Shown here: piece by piece, positions 59,201 through 64,000 of the stretch
Layout: every line of letters begins with the position of its first letter
How positions within the stretch are numbered: position 1 is the stretch's first letter
DNA from: Spisula solida
Taxonomy: Eukaryota; Mollusca; Bivalvia; Venerida; Mactridae
DNA: 64,000 nt
Direction: 5' to 3'
NCBI GenBank assembly: GCA_947247005.1
Contig: OX365948.1
Coordinates: 53,117,401 to 53,181,400, forward strand
Notes under the pieces: generated by a model
The model's database searches: none
The model's input: only the letters and a program-made list of their open reading frames with translations
What the model was told of the DNA's origin: nothing
Program-made: the position numbers and the translations under genes

Positions 59201-62200
59201 AGTTTTCAGCATTGATGTCAGCACCACACGCGACCAGATGTGACAGAATGTCACGATGTTCCAAACAAAATGCCAAATGAACGGGTGTCATTCCAACCTG
59301 CCACAATAATGTACTAATCAACCATGCAGTTAGGATCACAAACAAACACATACACAGCTACCAAAGCCTGTTGTTGCTACATATGAACACCAAATCACAA
59401 TATACTTATATATGTTCTAGAGTACATAGGCTTATGCTACTTTGACGAAAGACGTAGAGGAATATCAGTGAAATATTACTGACGTTTACACCAACGAATC
59501 ATTGAATGCAAATTATCTACATAGCTTTTGATATGTTTTGTATAGTTTGGTTGTTTGTTTGTTTGTTTGTTTGACTGAGGCAGTCGTAAGTGCTTAGTCG
59601 TCCGTTTTTGCCTGTCAGATTAGACAATGATCTGTGACTTCGAAGGAAGAGACAGTTGAGTACTACGAGGAATCCGTTGGATACCCTAGCTCTCGAAATG
59701 AAATAAAACGTTATAAAAAGGAAACACCTAACTCGAACACCCATCGTACCTTTATTTTCCAATAGTCCACCAATTCTACATCTACTGGTGGCCAATGGGA
59801 TTTAGACAAAGGAAGCATATCTTCATCTCGTTCGAAATTCTGTGAAAATAAGCAGTATCTTATAGTTCATAGTTATGTTCAAAATCAGATCAGCCAGTCG
59901 GGGCCGATTTCCAGTTATTTAAAATACTGATATCATGTGAACCCATCGTCATAGCAAGTTGAAATAATTTTTATATGAGAATAAAGGAATTATGTGAAAG
60001 TATTACTTGCGGTTTTCAATAATAGCAGAACATTAGTTTTCCAGCAATATCGATCGTCCGGGTATTAAATGAACAGCCCTCGTATGAAAGTGATTATTAC
60101 GAAAATAGGTCATTGAGTACTTTCTGTGCTACTCGATGGTTGTATTTTATATAATGTTTCATGTTTTACATTCTTTTATTACCGGTCACTGTGGCCTTTT
60201 TGTTAGGGGGCATTACATGGCGGGAAACATTTATTTACACTGTCCTGTTCTATAAGGTTGTCTATTGGGTAAGTGTGAGGTTTGGTGCACTGTAAAACGT
60301 TTAAGCCCCCAGTGACAAGTGTTACTGTCCGTTCCAAGGCGGAAGCCCTTTAGTCTACCTTCCTCTGTGTATGTACTGTCCACTTTATAGTATAATTGGA
60401 AAAAATACAAAAATATTTGGCCACTGTGCCTTTTGTTAAACTTTATTAATTTTGTATGTGCCATTCTGCAATTGCGTTGTCCAGCACAAGGCTGCTTCGT
60501 ATCTTTCAAAATTGCATATACTCAGTGTATGTTGTGGATTGTCCTTGTGGTGTATGTTTTGTCCGGTTGTTAATTTCTTACCAACTGGCTCTTGTTCCGT
60601 TTTGGTTTGACTGGCTTAAGCAGCAGACTTTCGGAATTGGATGCCCGGTTTTGTATTACATGTTCCTGTGCTAGTTTTTTATGTATGTTCCGCGCCTTTT
60701 CGAGTGAAGTTGTATATTTTCTGTGCCTTTTTGTTCTCGCGTGTCCCGCGGTTTCTGTTGGGGTCGGTGCTACTTCCGGTAGTTTCGTATTTTGTTTAAT
60801 TATTATAATATGGGTTTGTATCTGGATTTAAACGCCAATTCCGTTTATAATCGAGTTTTTCATTTTTAAATAATCGATAATATGCCATAATTTCTCAGTA
60901 TTTAATTTTTTGACCGGGGCCAAAAGGAGCTAGGAGTTAACTATTTTTTCGTATTTGCCGGTTGTCCTCTTACTATTTCGTCCCAGCGGTTCGCATCCTA
61001 CCGGGTTCGTTCATGAGTCTATGTACAGCTGTGGAGTTATGGATGTAGTGTTCTGTCCCCTGAGGTCATTTATTGTAGTTTTAAGTCCCCTACCGGTTTT
61101 TGACCGGAGGGGACTATTGGTTTGTTGATATGGCAACATACATTTTGACAATGGCTTTACACCGGTGGGGGACTTCTGTATTGCTTGCAATTCAGTACGT
61201 CATATCTCGATTTGTTCAATTACGTCATTTTACTTAATGAAACTGGGTCACTCGTTTTAAGGTTTTCAGATTTTTTGTTGCTGAAATCGGGCCTTTCAAC
61301 GTTTTAATACTGTTACTTAACTTTTAGACTGTAGGCTGCTAAAACTATGTAGTTCAGCAGTTTTACTGTTGTTACTAGGTCATTCAGCGTGGGCTTTCTG
61401 CCTTTTGTTTGCTGAATCTTTTTTATTCAGTTTTTAACAATGAGACTAGGGGCGTTTAATTTTCTTGGTCGGTAGTGTGTTGGGCCCTTCTTCGTTTTAA
61501 GATTTCTTACAGCTAAAGCGGGGCAATATAGTCCTTTTGCTGTGGAAACTGGGTCATTCAGCTTGTTAGTAGGTCATCCCACTATACGGGCCTTTCAACG
61601 TTTTAATACTGTTATTTAACTTTGAGACTAAAGGCTGCTATAACTATGTAGTTCAGCAGTTTTACTGTTGTTACTAGGTCATTCAGCGTAGGCATTCCGC
61701 CTTTTGGTTGCTGTATCTTTTCTACTGGGTCATTCAGCTAGTTATAATTTATTATACTTTTCGACAGCTTGGACTTGGGCGGATCTGCGCTTGTTTAGTT
61801 GGGCATTGTGCTTTGTGTGTTTTTAATGTTTTCTGTGCTCGGCTGGTTAAGTTGAGTGCTGCCTTCCCTGTCTGACTTAATATACTCTTTTTGCAAACAA
61901 ATGAAATCAATGATCTTAGACTGTAGCTTACCTTTGACTGACAATTTATATCCACACCAAAGTTATTCAACATATCCACTTCTTCTCCCTTGTTGTCCAT
62001 CACAGCCACATGTAATGCTGATAAGCCATGCTGTGTGTTATAAACATGACTCATTTAAATAAATTTTGAAACACCATACGTTTTCATTTTCATCGGCTTT
62101 GAGAGAGGGGGCCCCAAGAGAACTAGTATAATGAAAATCTCAATTCACTTGAAACATATGTTTTGTAGAGAAATAGTTCTGTAATAGTTTATGTAACATA

Positions 62201-64000
62201 ATAAGCCTAAGTGACATATAAGGGTACATCATGGCATTTTTTGTCGCGGTTTCATCTTGAATAAGCCTTAAAATGGCAAAATTCATTTTTAGAACAAGTG
62301 AAAAATAGTGAAAAATTAAATTTCCTCGGTTGCCATAGCAACGGTAGTGAAAATAAAGATTTGACCCCAGAAATAATTTCTATAGGTGAATACTAAAAAA
62401 GGGCAAACTTTTTTGAAAATCTGAGACTATGCGTGGACAACCATGTCTGATATTGCCTGGTTCAAATGTAGAACTACAATTAAACATTTATATATCTTAC
62501 AGTGGTGTCTGGCTACAGGGTTGTACCATTTACAGTGATTCTAAAGCTTTTTAGGACTTACTGACAGCTGGAACTGAAAAGGACTTGCAACGGTTGGGCA
62601 TTGTACCGTGTGCTTACGGACTGTATTATTTCTGATTTCTGCGCTCGTCTGGTTCTGTTGAAATACATTATCATATTTAATCGGGCCCGTTTGTATTAGT
62701 TTGTTAAGAACGTTTGGAATCAAATTTAGCCAAAACATTACAAATGATTGAGCAATAAACACTGTGGACTCAATACACCAGATTTCTGGCGTACTTTTTA
62801 TTTGGCTGTACATCCGTAATCAACAACTCTGGTGTGATGAGTGCTTGTGGTACCTCACCTTATTACGCATATTCAAATCCACTTCAATATCTTTAAGATG
62901 CCTTAACACGGTGGTTTGACCGTCTCTAGAAGCTTGGTGGACACAAGTTAGTCCGTCCTGGAAGCACATACAACGTAGAGTATACGATGCGTGTTCATAA
63001 AGTTCGCAAAGAAAGTCTCTGAAATTTTTATTACGTCCTGAAACACTTACAATTAGTTCAACACGATGGAAATGTTATATAGTACGATTTTGATTGATAT
63101 GATTTAACAAAATGGATAAAATGGTAATAGTCCAGTTGTTTTTTTAACCACCACCTTATAGTTTTTTGCATAGATGAAAATCAGTGATGAATAATGTAAT
63201 ATCAGAAAATAATAATATCCTATCATTATTGAATCTACAAAATGCTCTTAAAATCAAGCAATAGCAAAATTAAATTGTGTATTTATGTTCTTCATGAACT
63301 AGTGTAGTTGATGTTCAAATTGCAGATCCTCTTCCCAATAGCTTTGCAAGGTATCATCTACACATATTAAAACTTGTCACTTTTTAATATGTATTTTTGT
63401 ACTACAAACTTTCACAAAGAATGATATTGCTCCTGAAAACTAAAGTTTTGCAGCTTTGGCATTTTTAAGTGATGCCATCAATACCTCGCTGTTAACGATC
63501 GTTTTTGTTATGATTACCTCATTTAGCAAGTTGAAGTTTGCTTTCAATGATTTTATGATTGTCAACGCTTCTAAGCGTTCTTCTTCCACCATGATATGCA
63601 CCAAGCTTTCACCATCCTGTAGATATAGAACTAGGTTCATAAAAACATTCTAAGTCTTTTAATATCATAATTTTACAAACATAATTGATTTATCTTCATA
63701 ATATATCGGTTTTCATACTCCTTATGGCGATTAATAACTCTCATTTTCAGTACGTTTCTAAGGCACCACTTGAGACGCGCGTACGAGACGCTAAAGAAAG
63801 TCCTCGCCGAATCTTAGTCGGATTCCTGGATTTGTGCCGATATCTCCAGATCAAATATGGCGAAACATGTTTATATAATATTCCTTATAAATTAAATGTA
63901 AAATAATTGTATACCGAGTTAAGCATGTTGATATTGGCTCCTCCATGTATGAGAGATGACGATGTTTGAATATCTTCATTAACTGCAGCATAAAATAGTG
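37753..64000 (-). CDS. Ankyrin repeat-ZU5-UPA protein, 5' end outside window
   Basis: Eighteen exons are visible, all joined by consistent GT-AG sites and phases, giving about 865 residues from the right edge to TGA at 37755-37753. In order they are: eleven ankyrin repeats (63915, 63616, 62957, 62030, 59297, 58917, 47063, 46362, 45795, 45050 and 44410 as exon starts) with one 30-codon non-ankyrin insert at 59839; three exons of unrecognised, probably beta-rich sequence (42974, 41963, 41324); a ZU5 domain (39850, with IGADGGTLMSELDRKVRIEV, running into 39175); and a long last exon (38281-37753) resembling the UPA region of ankyrins, UNC5 and PIDD. No death domain follows. The protein ends ESSCVIA, a CAAX-type box. 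Ankyrin-ZU5-UPA proteins are scaffolds; in UNC5 and PIDD the ZU5-UPA block also holds signalling modules closed. The exact role here is unknown. An 11-kb retrotransposon occupies the intron between exons 58917-58819 and 47063-46965. Confidence 0.82.
38350..38450. repeat. Four-copy dispersed repeat, copy 4
   Basis: ACAGACAATTCAAAGAC, then CTAGCAACCCTCGCGATAGA, TCACAGAACGTACCATCCGT and ACCCCCCAA. Confidence 0.72.
38913..39175 (-). CDS. ZU5 C-terminal half and start of UPA-like region
   Basis: Entered in phase 0 after ATTTTAG; left in phase 2 at GGCAT/GTATGT. Includes PCRVEIPLHYPTEDVEDVAL, typical of the later strands of ZU5, then MWILLDVPKRQLND. An alternative GC donor five bases upstream (CG/GCATGT) would not keep the frame with the next exon. 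Confidence 0.8.
39659..39850 (-). CDS. ZU5 exon
   Basis: 64 codons, phase 0-0, between ATTCCAG and CAG/GTATGT. Contains the ZU5 signature region IGADGGTLMSELDRKVRIEV followed by VPENCLENTTDVSLQ, matching the Gly-Gly, hydrophobic-strand and Pro-x-x-Ala/Cys pattern of ZU5 domains in ankyrins, UNC5, ZO-1 and PIDD. Confidence 0.85.
41171..41324 (-). CDS. Unrecognised exon before ZU5
   Basis: Entered in phase 2 after ACTTGTAG, left in phase 0 at GGG/GTAATA. Includes DMYELRVLCLNEDCTLTID and PGNFDCYLKTTENAQYEQF. The alternating hydrophobic pattern suggests a beta-sandwich, possibly an extra divergent ZU5-like unit; this is not certain. Confidence 0.72.
41781..41963 (-). CDS. Unrecognised exon before ZU5
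   Basis: Entered in phase 2 after TATTTCAG and left in phase 2 at CTAAG/GTGCTG. Includes INYDCKMLSVDNKIALKR and PADSGHLQITISALEEIL. The frame would run 2 codons past the donor to a TGA, so an intron-retained form would stop at once. Probably beta-strand rich. Confidence 0.7.
42868..42974 (-). CDS. Linker exon after ankyrin repeats
   Basis: NENLPSTYKLTVEGRQTVG, then RRIKQFNDSRSLKHTA. Entered in phase 0 after TTTTTAG, left in phase 2 at GCCGG/GTATAT. The family is not recognised; it is basic and probably helical. Confidence 0.72.
43824..43922 (-). CDS. Possible alternative terminal exon
   Basis: After TGTTACAG the frame that fits the preceding phase-0 ankyrin exon reads GFLGIYSRQHFGVGS, then NMQNKEVEEEA and TAA: 32 codons plus a stop, exactly 99 nt. 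If used, it would end the protein after the ankyrin repeats and leave out ZU5-UPA. An AATAAA is present inside the exon on the minus strand. It could also be a decayed ankyrin exon, or chance. Confidence 0.25.
   Translation of the reverse strand, partial: GFLGIYSRQHFGVGSNYVLMINMQNKEVEEEA
44312..44410 (-). CDS. Last ankyrin exon (99 nt, phase 0-0)
   Basis: DLKTPLHIAAEHGRSEAME then CGANPTIRDK, 33 codons. The donor AAG/GTCCGT is the weakest in the gene, which fits a regulated choice between two possible next exons (43922-43824 or 42974-42868). Confidence 0.9.
44952..45050 (-). CDS. Ankyrin exon (99 nt, phase 0-0)
   Basis: DDNTVLHTAAAGGQHEVIV then GCNMDIQNK, 33 codons. The acceptor is CCATAG and the donor AAG/GTATGC. 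Confidence 0.9.
45697..45795 (-). CDS. Ankyrin exon (99 nt, phase 0-0)
   Basis: NGCTPLHFACNMGQIETIL then NADVKATDK, 33 codons, a near-consensus repeat. The acceptor is TTGTAG and the donor AAG/GTAAAC. Confidence 0.9.
46258..46362 (-). CDS. Ankyrin exon with two extra codons (105 nt)
   Basis: DGRQSLHYAAEGGHFLLLR then NNNAADINCTDK, 35 codons rather than 33; the extra residues fall in the outer loop. The acceptor is TTACCAG and the donor AAG/GTATGT. Confidence 0.88.
46965..47063 (-). CDS. Ankyrin exon just 3' of the retrotransposon intron
   Basis: FGRTPLHYASHAGNMDGIR then YGAIVSEDDF, 33 codons. The acceptor is TCTTACAG and the donor TTT/GTGAGT. The acceptor lies about 360 bp from the 5' LTR edge, so branch-point sequence is probably intact. 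Confidence 0.9.
47420..47423. repeat. Target-site duplication ATAT (left)
   Basis: Matches 58495-58498 on the other side of the element. Four-base duplications are within the usual range for Ty3/gypsy integrases. Confidence 0.8.
47424..48729 (+). repeat. 5' LTR (1306 bp)
   Basis: Starts TGTAATGTGAGG and ends GTATTGCTACA. Against the 3' LTR I count three substitutions (near 47438, 47839 and 47914) and a 9-bp gap near 48506. Confidence 0.95.
48180..48187 (+). promoter_or_regulatory. LTR TATA box
   Basis: TATAAAAG about 757 bp into the LTR, in a local GC-rich setting (CGCGGTAGATATAAAAGAG), with an identical copy at 57936-57943 in the 3' LTR. Transcription would be expected to begin about 25-30 bp downstream, which gives a long U3 and a roughly 0.5-kb R-U5. 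Confidence 0.6.
48731..48748 (+). promoter_or_regulatory. Primer-binding site, tRNA-Leu type
   Basis: TGGTGTCAGAA begins two bases after the 5' LTR. TGG pairs with the tRNA CCA end, and the first eleven bases agree with the complement of many animal tRNA-Leu 3' ends. After that the match needs a one-base shift, so the tRNA assignment is tentative. Confidence 0.65.
48880..49440 (+). repeat. Leader tandem repeats, about 100-121 bp unit
   Basis: At least four imperfect units, each with a GAACTNACGGAATATTTTT core followed by ACGGATCCGTCAGC and CACGGCGATTTCTTTCGG. Cores begin near 49022, 49122, 49238 and 49359. The region is dense in CGGA motifs and lies between the PBS and gag, where packaging or internal regulatory signals would be expected. 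Confidence 0.75.
49801..50751 (+). CDS. gag: Retrotransposon Gag, 316 aa
   Basis: ATG at 49801 is the first start in this frame after a poly-A stretch; the stop is TAG at 50749-50751. The N-terminus is acidic (EVQDSDSEINF). The middle resembles the gypsy capsid (DPFTGEEDWESYKSYFEDC, then LYLATSLKNQARLHYSSLP and a helical C-terminal half). The nucleocapsid part has one CCHC knuckle at C281, C284, H289, C294 (C-x2-C-x4-H-x4-C). It makes the virus-like particle and binds element RNA. The 3' end overlaps the protease frame. Confidence 0.93.
   Translation: MAEVQDSDSEINFNMNHHENEDDLGQDNGDHGQGAGEVAVLPRRRRSPPHIKPDPFTGEEDWESYKSYFEDCAELGQWTEKEKLLYLATSLKNQARLHYSSLPALEKRSYNILIRRLEQRFGTRRQQTRWLSKMQNRTRGSNESIATFGDEIRLHAQKAYTNLDSEAQEMLALQHLFKNVSPEMRCKLMDNDCRSIREAVEVVERYEEVLGKTSLDGGVTYIRGVGNTSLERSNEQQPALQPISNGMDELKDAILRIEKRLDTLEKGDSRKGRENNRDKSCFSCGSSDHFVRNCPSRNKQYRKYPQNQENYHPSSQ
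50679..51611 (+). CDS. pro: Retrotransposon aspartic protease frame
   Basis: Reading frame -1 relative to gag, overlapping it by about 70 nt. The first ATG at 50679 is probably not used as a start; the product is expected as a Gag-Pro readthrough. The catalytic DSGA begins at 50922 in FLLDSGATSTLMSK. A second conserved Gly-Ile-Leu-Gly segment (LDGILGQDFIMHH) completes the retropepsin fold. About 160 residues after the fold lead to RT. Confidence 0.88.
   Translation: MSFSEQAIQEVSSEPGKLPSVISVGRGVTETREIRPEQNSNSHKIDRLSALIGQVKKKINPWDNGLYTVARLGNSDIQFLLDSGATSTLMSKDAYKRCGGERMFPLYQHDLNIQGVDGTAIKTFGHVDAEVVIGDFSANISIIVCDITLDGILGQDFIMHHIKMWNLETHELITKSGHVIKFYAGAGNNKVGRLLVKEKTDIPANTCILVPVKIPNAVMLPENTFVEEADLSTVKIIGGVINTHDEQTVIGLLNDIDVDITVDVGQELGHCHPIIERSNHSSIGSGGCATVIDVAIRILTQTVQLNYLNI
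51506..54517 (+). CDS. pol: Retrotransposon Pol: RT, RNase H, integrase
   Basis: The frame opens at 51506 after a TGA and again is -1 relative to protease; stop TAA at 54515-54517. Residues counted from the GTG at 51539: RT with FCLDYRRLNEVTIKDAYPIP, PFGLVNAPSTFQRLM and catalytic YMDD at 231-234; RNase H with ILDTDASDFGLGAVLSQ, RKELLAVV and RTDNSAVSWM; integrase zinc motif from H637 to the CDEC cysteines; DDE triad D706, D766, E802 (D-x59-D-x35-E); C-terminal KWKGPYLITRV GPY/F-type module. It copies element RNA and inserts the cDNA. All catalytic residues I can check are intact, so the copy could be active. Confidence 0.95.
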   Translation, partial: EVKSQFNWKWRVRNSDRCSDPDTYSNGAVELPEHLMEMFENSVEHLEPGDRDRFAALLHEYQDVFAKSSDELGCTNMVKHKINTGTSIPIRQPVRRQPYGKREVEKQEVDKMLENGIIEPSNSPWSSPIVLVTKKSGATRFCLDYRRLNEVTIKDAYPIPRVDDCLDALSGSKWFSCMDLCSGFWQIEMDEEDKLKTAFSTSSQGLYHFNVLPFGLVNAPSTFQRLMENVLRGLQWVESLLYMDDIITPGESIAQCLERLEHVFQRLREAKLKLKPSKCKFFQKSAHFLGHVVSEDGIQTDPAKVEAVQNWPTPKSSKEVRSFLGLASYYRKFVKGFSEIARPLHKLCEKNVRFQWSDVCETAFNQLKSALVTSPVLAYPELGSKFILDTDASDFGLGAVLSQIQDGNEKVIAYMSKSMNTHERAYCITRKELLAVVVALKHFHSYLYGQEILLRTDNSAVSWMRTLKVPTGQIARWLQELNTYNLSVVHRKGSSHQNADALSRLPCKSCKHQQQLQTEFETSNAGVDDTAVVDEIRIVTRKAADNLHSQLTDNEVLLDGWSPTEVATSQMNDDSIGTIKLKIQEGAPKPSWPDISSAKSEFKTLWRQWDRLEIRGDLLYRKFDGDNGQIYQLVTPIDKQTEVIKYHHNIATSGHLGIEKTLSRIRQAFYWPGMTGRIRRYIRECDECSAMKLSRESNKAPLGQYHVGEPLERVMMDILGPLPVTSSGNKYILVISDWFTKWTESVALPDMETKTVARAFIDHFVCRLGAPLQIYSDQGRCFESKLMEDLCQLLGIEKTHASPMRPQANGLVERFNRTLISMLKPYCKAHQSHWDICLQQVMMAYRSSPQSSTKVTPNKMVFGREVILPMQAVIGRPQGEANLRDSDHYVMDLQDSLSKCHEIARNNLKAASMYQKKHYDSNSKRVTYTRGQHVWLHDPTRKVGISSKLVNKWKGPYLITRVIDDLVCLVKRTPRGKPKAYHIDRLHPYSGKKILRWTLSDTV
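54518..54819 (+). other. Gap between pol and zinc-finger ORF
   Basis: About 300 bp of AT-rich sequence with no reading frame of note. It has a direct AACAAATGTA repeat near 54653 and 54683 and would serve as intron for a spliced ORF3 message. Confidence 0.5.
54820..56490 (+). CDS. Extra retrotransposon ORF with two C2H2-type zinc fingers
   Basis: Open from 54820 to TGA at 56488-56490, in the env position. Counting from 54838, finger 1 is C13-x2-C16-x12-H29-x5-H35 and finger 2 is C42-x2-C45-x15-H61-x4-H66. A Lys/Trp-rich stretch follows, then an Arg-Asp repeat region (RDTEVRDTGVRDISVRDS), a Glu-rich run with three copies of EESVRPI, a Ser tract, and an ordered-looking C-terminal 150 residues (PPIRWRKMTEDQRLLSHEY). 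There is no signal peptide and no membrane segment, so it is not an Env. No ATG lies before finger 1 (the first in-frame ATG falls inside it). A pyrimidine tract with TTTCAG at 54861-54866 suggests expression from a spliced RNA. Possible roles are nucleic-acid binding in transcription, nuclear entry or silencing escape; all are inference. Confidence 0.75.
   Translation, partial: YREKDTLTYYLSLYFREQCWLCEAMFANKTHLNTHLASAAHRVLTVVCPWCTKKDRTFTRISDMEVHVTSTHDNVHVPKNVFTRPNGFYLAKYPKDYARVVGSITPYDSDEAYYARKAIRNWSEEFKDGKERSDRWNKGWKEGGKLGSRSKSRVVETQEKGKAGDGVADNRGRVVVDKGVRDRNVWDIGVWVGDGNERGVADSGGVSDSEGRSCDGRNSDLRDTEVRDTGVRDISVRDSVGTDGFVRDSWSRDSGFKNSGVKSKEVSVSVVGGSASVELEKGQKRKRQADDETDGVKQSRAEDSMYDGLTNYENNIELGEEAVVESVGPIMEESVRPIPEESVRPITEESVRPITQELTQERRKDSDTESQSSSSSSVSSTASMCRGVGVGIQERAFRILARGCMPMCPPAKRDWTSVNTCSLEQGGVSTITWPPIRWRKMTEDQRLLSHEYISVFLEKSVNKQYPLISRKLLIDKYNFLCLEGSAKPAEADNNTDRTDHKIRLYHFEYLRGIAKGEIGECRVGLSIVKTLEGADRWKDTDNMTDAIDKLGLKLRL
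54851..54866 (+). promoter_or_regulatory. Candidate 3' splice site for the zinc-finger ORF
   Basis: TGTCTTTATATTTCAG precedes GG. The next base completes a codon, so an upstream exon must end in phase 2. One phase-compatible donor is GAGAG/GTACGA at 50414/50415 inside gag. Others in the leader are possible. Confidence 0.45.
56580..57045 (+). repeat. Tandem repeats in the retrotransposon 3' UTR
   Basis: Four diverged units of about 112-131 bp, each with GTTTGCTTGRTTTCTGT, then a dinucleotide-like TGACAG, then CTGGTTGGAATCCAGT (near 56646, 56777, 56904, 57016). CTGGTTNGAATCCAG is itself a short palindrome, so each unit could form a small hairpin ahead of the PPT. Confidence 0.75.
57167..57179 (+). 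promoter_or_regulatory. Polypurine tract
   Basis: AAGAAGGGGGAAG abuts the 3' LTR at 57180. This is the expected plus-strand primer position. Confidence 0.85.
57180..58494 (+). repeat. 3' LTR (1315 bp)
   Basis: Same termini as the 5' LTR. Carries nine extra bases (TATTCATTG) near 58264. The 9-nt length difference equals exactly this indel. Confidence 0.95.
58495..58498. repeat. Target-site duplication ATAT (right)
   Basis: Directly follows the terminal CA of the 3' LTR and pairs with 47420-47423. The site is AT-rich, so a 4-base match alone is weak. It agrees with LTR ends fixed independently by comparing the two copies. Confidence 0.8.
58819..58917 (-). CDS. Ankyrin exon just 5' of the retrotransposon intron
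   Basis: AGETVFHIAVLYNKLDWLQ then GANRNCKDK, 33 codons. The acceptor is ATTTTAG and the donor AAG/GTAATG. The donor lies 321 bp from the 3' LTR edge. Confidence 0.9.
59199..59297 (-). CDS. Ankyrin exon (99 nt, phase 0-0)
   Basis: VGMTPVHLAFCLEHRDILS then ACGADINAENC, 33 codons. The acceptor is TGGCAG and the donor TGC/GTAAGT. Confidence 0.9.
59750..59839 (-). CDS. Non-ankyrin linker exon (90 nt, phase 0-0)
   Basis: Thirty codons, NFERDEDMLPLSKSHWPPVD then VELVDYWKIK, between a TTCACAG acceptor and an AAG/GTACGA donor. It keeps the phase-0 frame but has none of the ankyrin consensus, so it would place a loop or linker between repeats. It could be skipped without breaking the frame. Confidence 0.65.
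60460..60800. repeat. Old dispersed repeat family, 5' part
   Basis: TCCAGCACAAGGCTGCTTCG, GATTGTCCTTGTGGTG and ACTGGCTCTTGTTCCGTTTT recur in altered form near 28396, 20817-20960 and, reversed, at 44150-44230. Confidence 0.6.
61260..61890. repeat. Old dispersed repeat family, tandemly doubled copy
   Basis: A block with GGGCCTTTCAACGTTTTAAT and ATGTAGTTCAGCAGTTTTAC appears near 61288 and again near 61596, about 305 bp apart, followed by GTTGAGTGCTGCCTTCCCTG. Confidence 0.75.
61932..62030 (-). CDS. Ankyrin exon (99 nt, phase 0-0)
   Basis: HGLSALHVAVMDNKGEEVD then GVDINCQSK, 33 codons. The acceptor is ACACAG and the donor AAG/GTAAGC. Confidence 0.87.
62859..62957 (-). CDS. Ankyrin exon (99 nt, phase 0-0)
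   Basis: DGLTCVHQASRDGQTTVLR then VDLNMRNK, 33 codons. The acceptor is TTCCAG and the donor AAG/GTGAGG. Confidence 0.85.
63518..63616 (-). CDS. Ankyrin exon (99 nt, phase 0-0)
   Basis: DGESLVHIMVEEERLEALT to NLLNE, 33 codons. The acceptor is TCTACAG and the donor GAG/GTAATC. A divergent repeat: the usual TPLH is SLVH. Confidence 0.85.
63915..64000 (-). CDS. Ankyrin exon, cut by window edge
   Basis: Reads LFYAAVNEDIQTSSS and then IHGGANINMLNS, i.e. the back of one ankyrin repeat, ending in phase 0 at TCG/GTATAC. The start of this exon and all exons 5' of it are off the right edge. Confidence 0.75.

Larger units (their letters stand above)
44411..63914 (-). other. Introns between ankyrin exons
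   Basis: Eleven introns of 0.28-2.1 kb, apart from the one enlarged to 11.8 kb by the retrotransposon. Intron 59840-61931 is mostly old dispersed repeat; a (TTGT)n run is at 59545-59572. Nothing else is recognised. Confidence 0.7.

Overview
The window looks like nuclear DNA of an animal, most likely a bivalve mollusc or another lophotrochozoan. The grounds are AT-rich sequence, coding blocks cut by GT-AG introns, abundant small inverted-repeat transposons, tRNA-derived SINEs and minisatellites, one intact Ty3/gypsy LTR retrotransposon, and host genes of animal-only families (CABIT, ankyrin-ZU5). There are no bacterial-type operons. The species cannot be named from this alone.

All three host genes recognised lie on the minus strand. 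(1) 13090-4564 is a two-exon gene for a 379-residue protein that is almost entirely a CABIT domain (the THEMIS/GAREM fold). (2) 29578-22509 is a three-exon CABIT gene for a 977-residue protein with a long Ser/acidic tail carrying two Y-x-N motifs, which makes it GAREM-like. The two share an intron phase at the same conserved Asp-Tyr-x-Gly site and are probably tandem paralogues. (3) From beyond the right edge to 37753 runs a gene of at least 18 visible exons. It encodes about eleven ankyrin repeats, mostly one repeat per 99-nt phase-0 exon, then a linker, a ZU5 domain and a UPA-like C-terminal region. It ends in Cys-Val-Ile-Ala, a CAAX prenylation-type box.

An 11.07-kb Ty3/gypsy element (47424-58494, plus strand) sits antisense in an intron of gene 3. 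It has TG..CA LTRs of 1306 and 1315 bp that differ by three substitutions and one 9-bp indel, a 4-bp ATAT target duplication, a PBS, a PPT, a repeat-rich leader, and gag, protease and RT-RNaseH-integrase reading frames in three different frames. In the place where an env would sit there is a 0.55-kb-codon ORF with two C2H2-type zinc fingers. It has no start codon ahead of the first finger but is preceded by a good 3' splice site. This is the most unusual thing in the window.

The rest is intron and intergenic DNA packed with repeats: short elements with TA duplications (1523, 8575, 14218, 28315), two with 8-bp duplications (12310, 15421), foldback elements (2.9, 3.55, 5.87, 20.04, 21.9 and 37.3 kb), three tRNA-derived SINEs (6.83, 11.0, 20.3 kb), a four-copy unnamed dispersed repeat, an older degraded dispersed family, and several minisatellites. 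One of these (33.17-33.58 kb) has a 33-bp period that reads as an 11-residue repeat. No complete RNA gene, CRISPR array or prokaryotic feature was seen.
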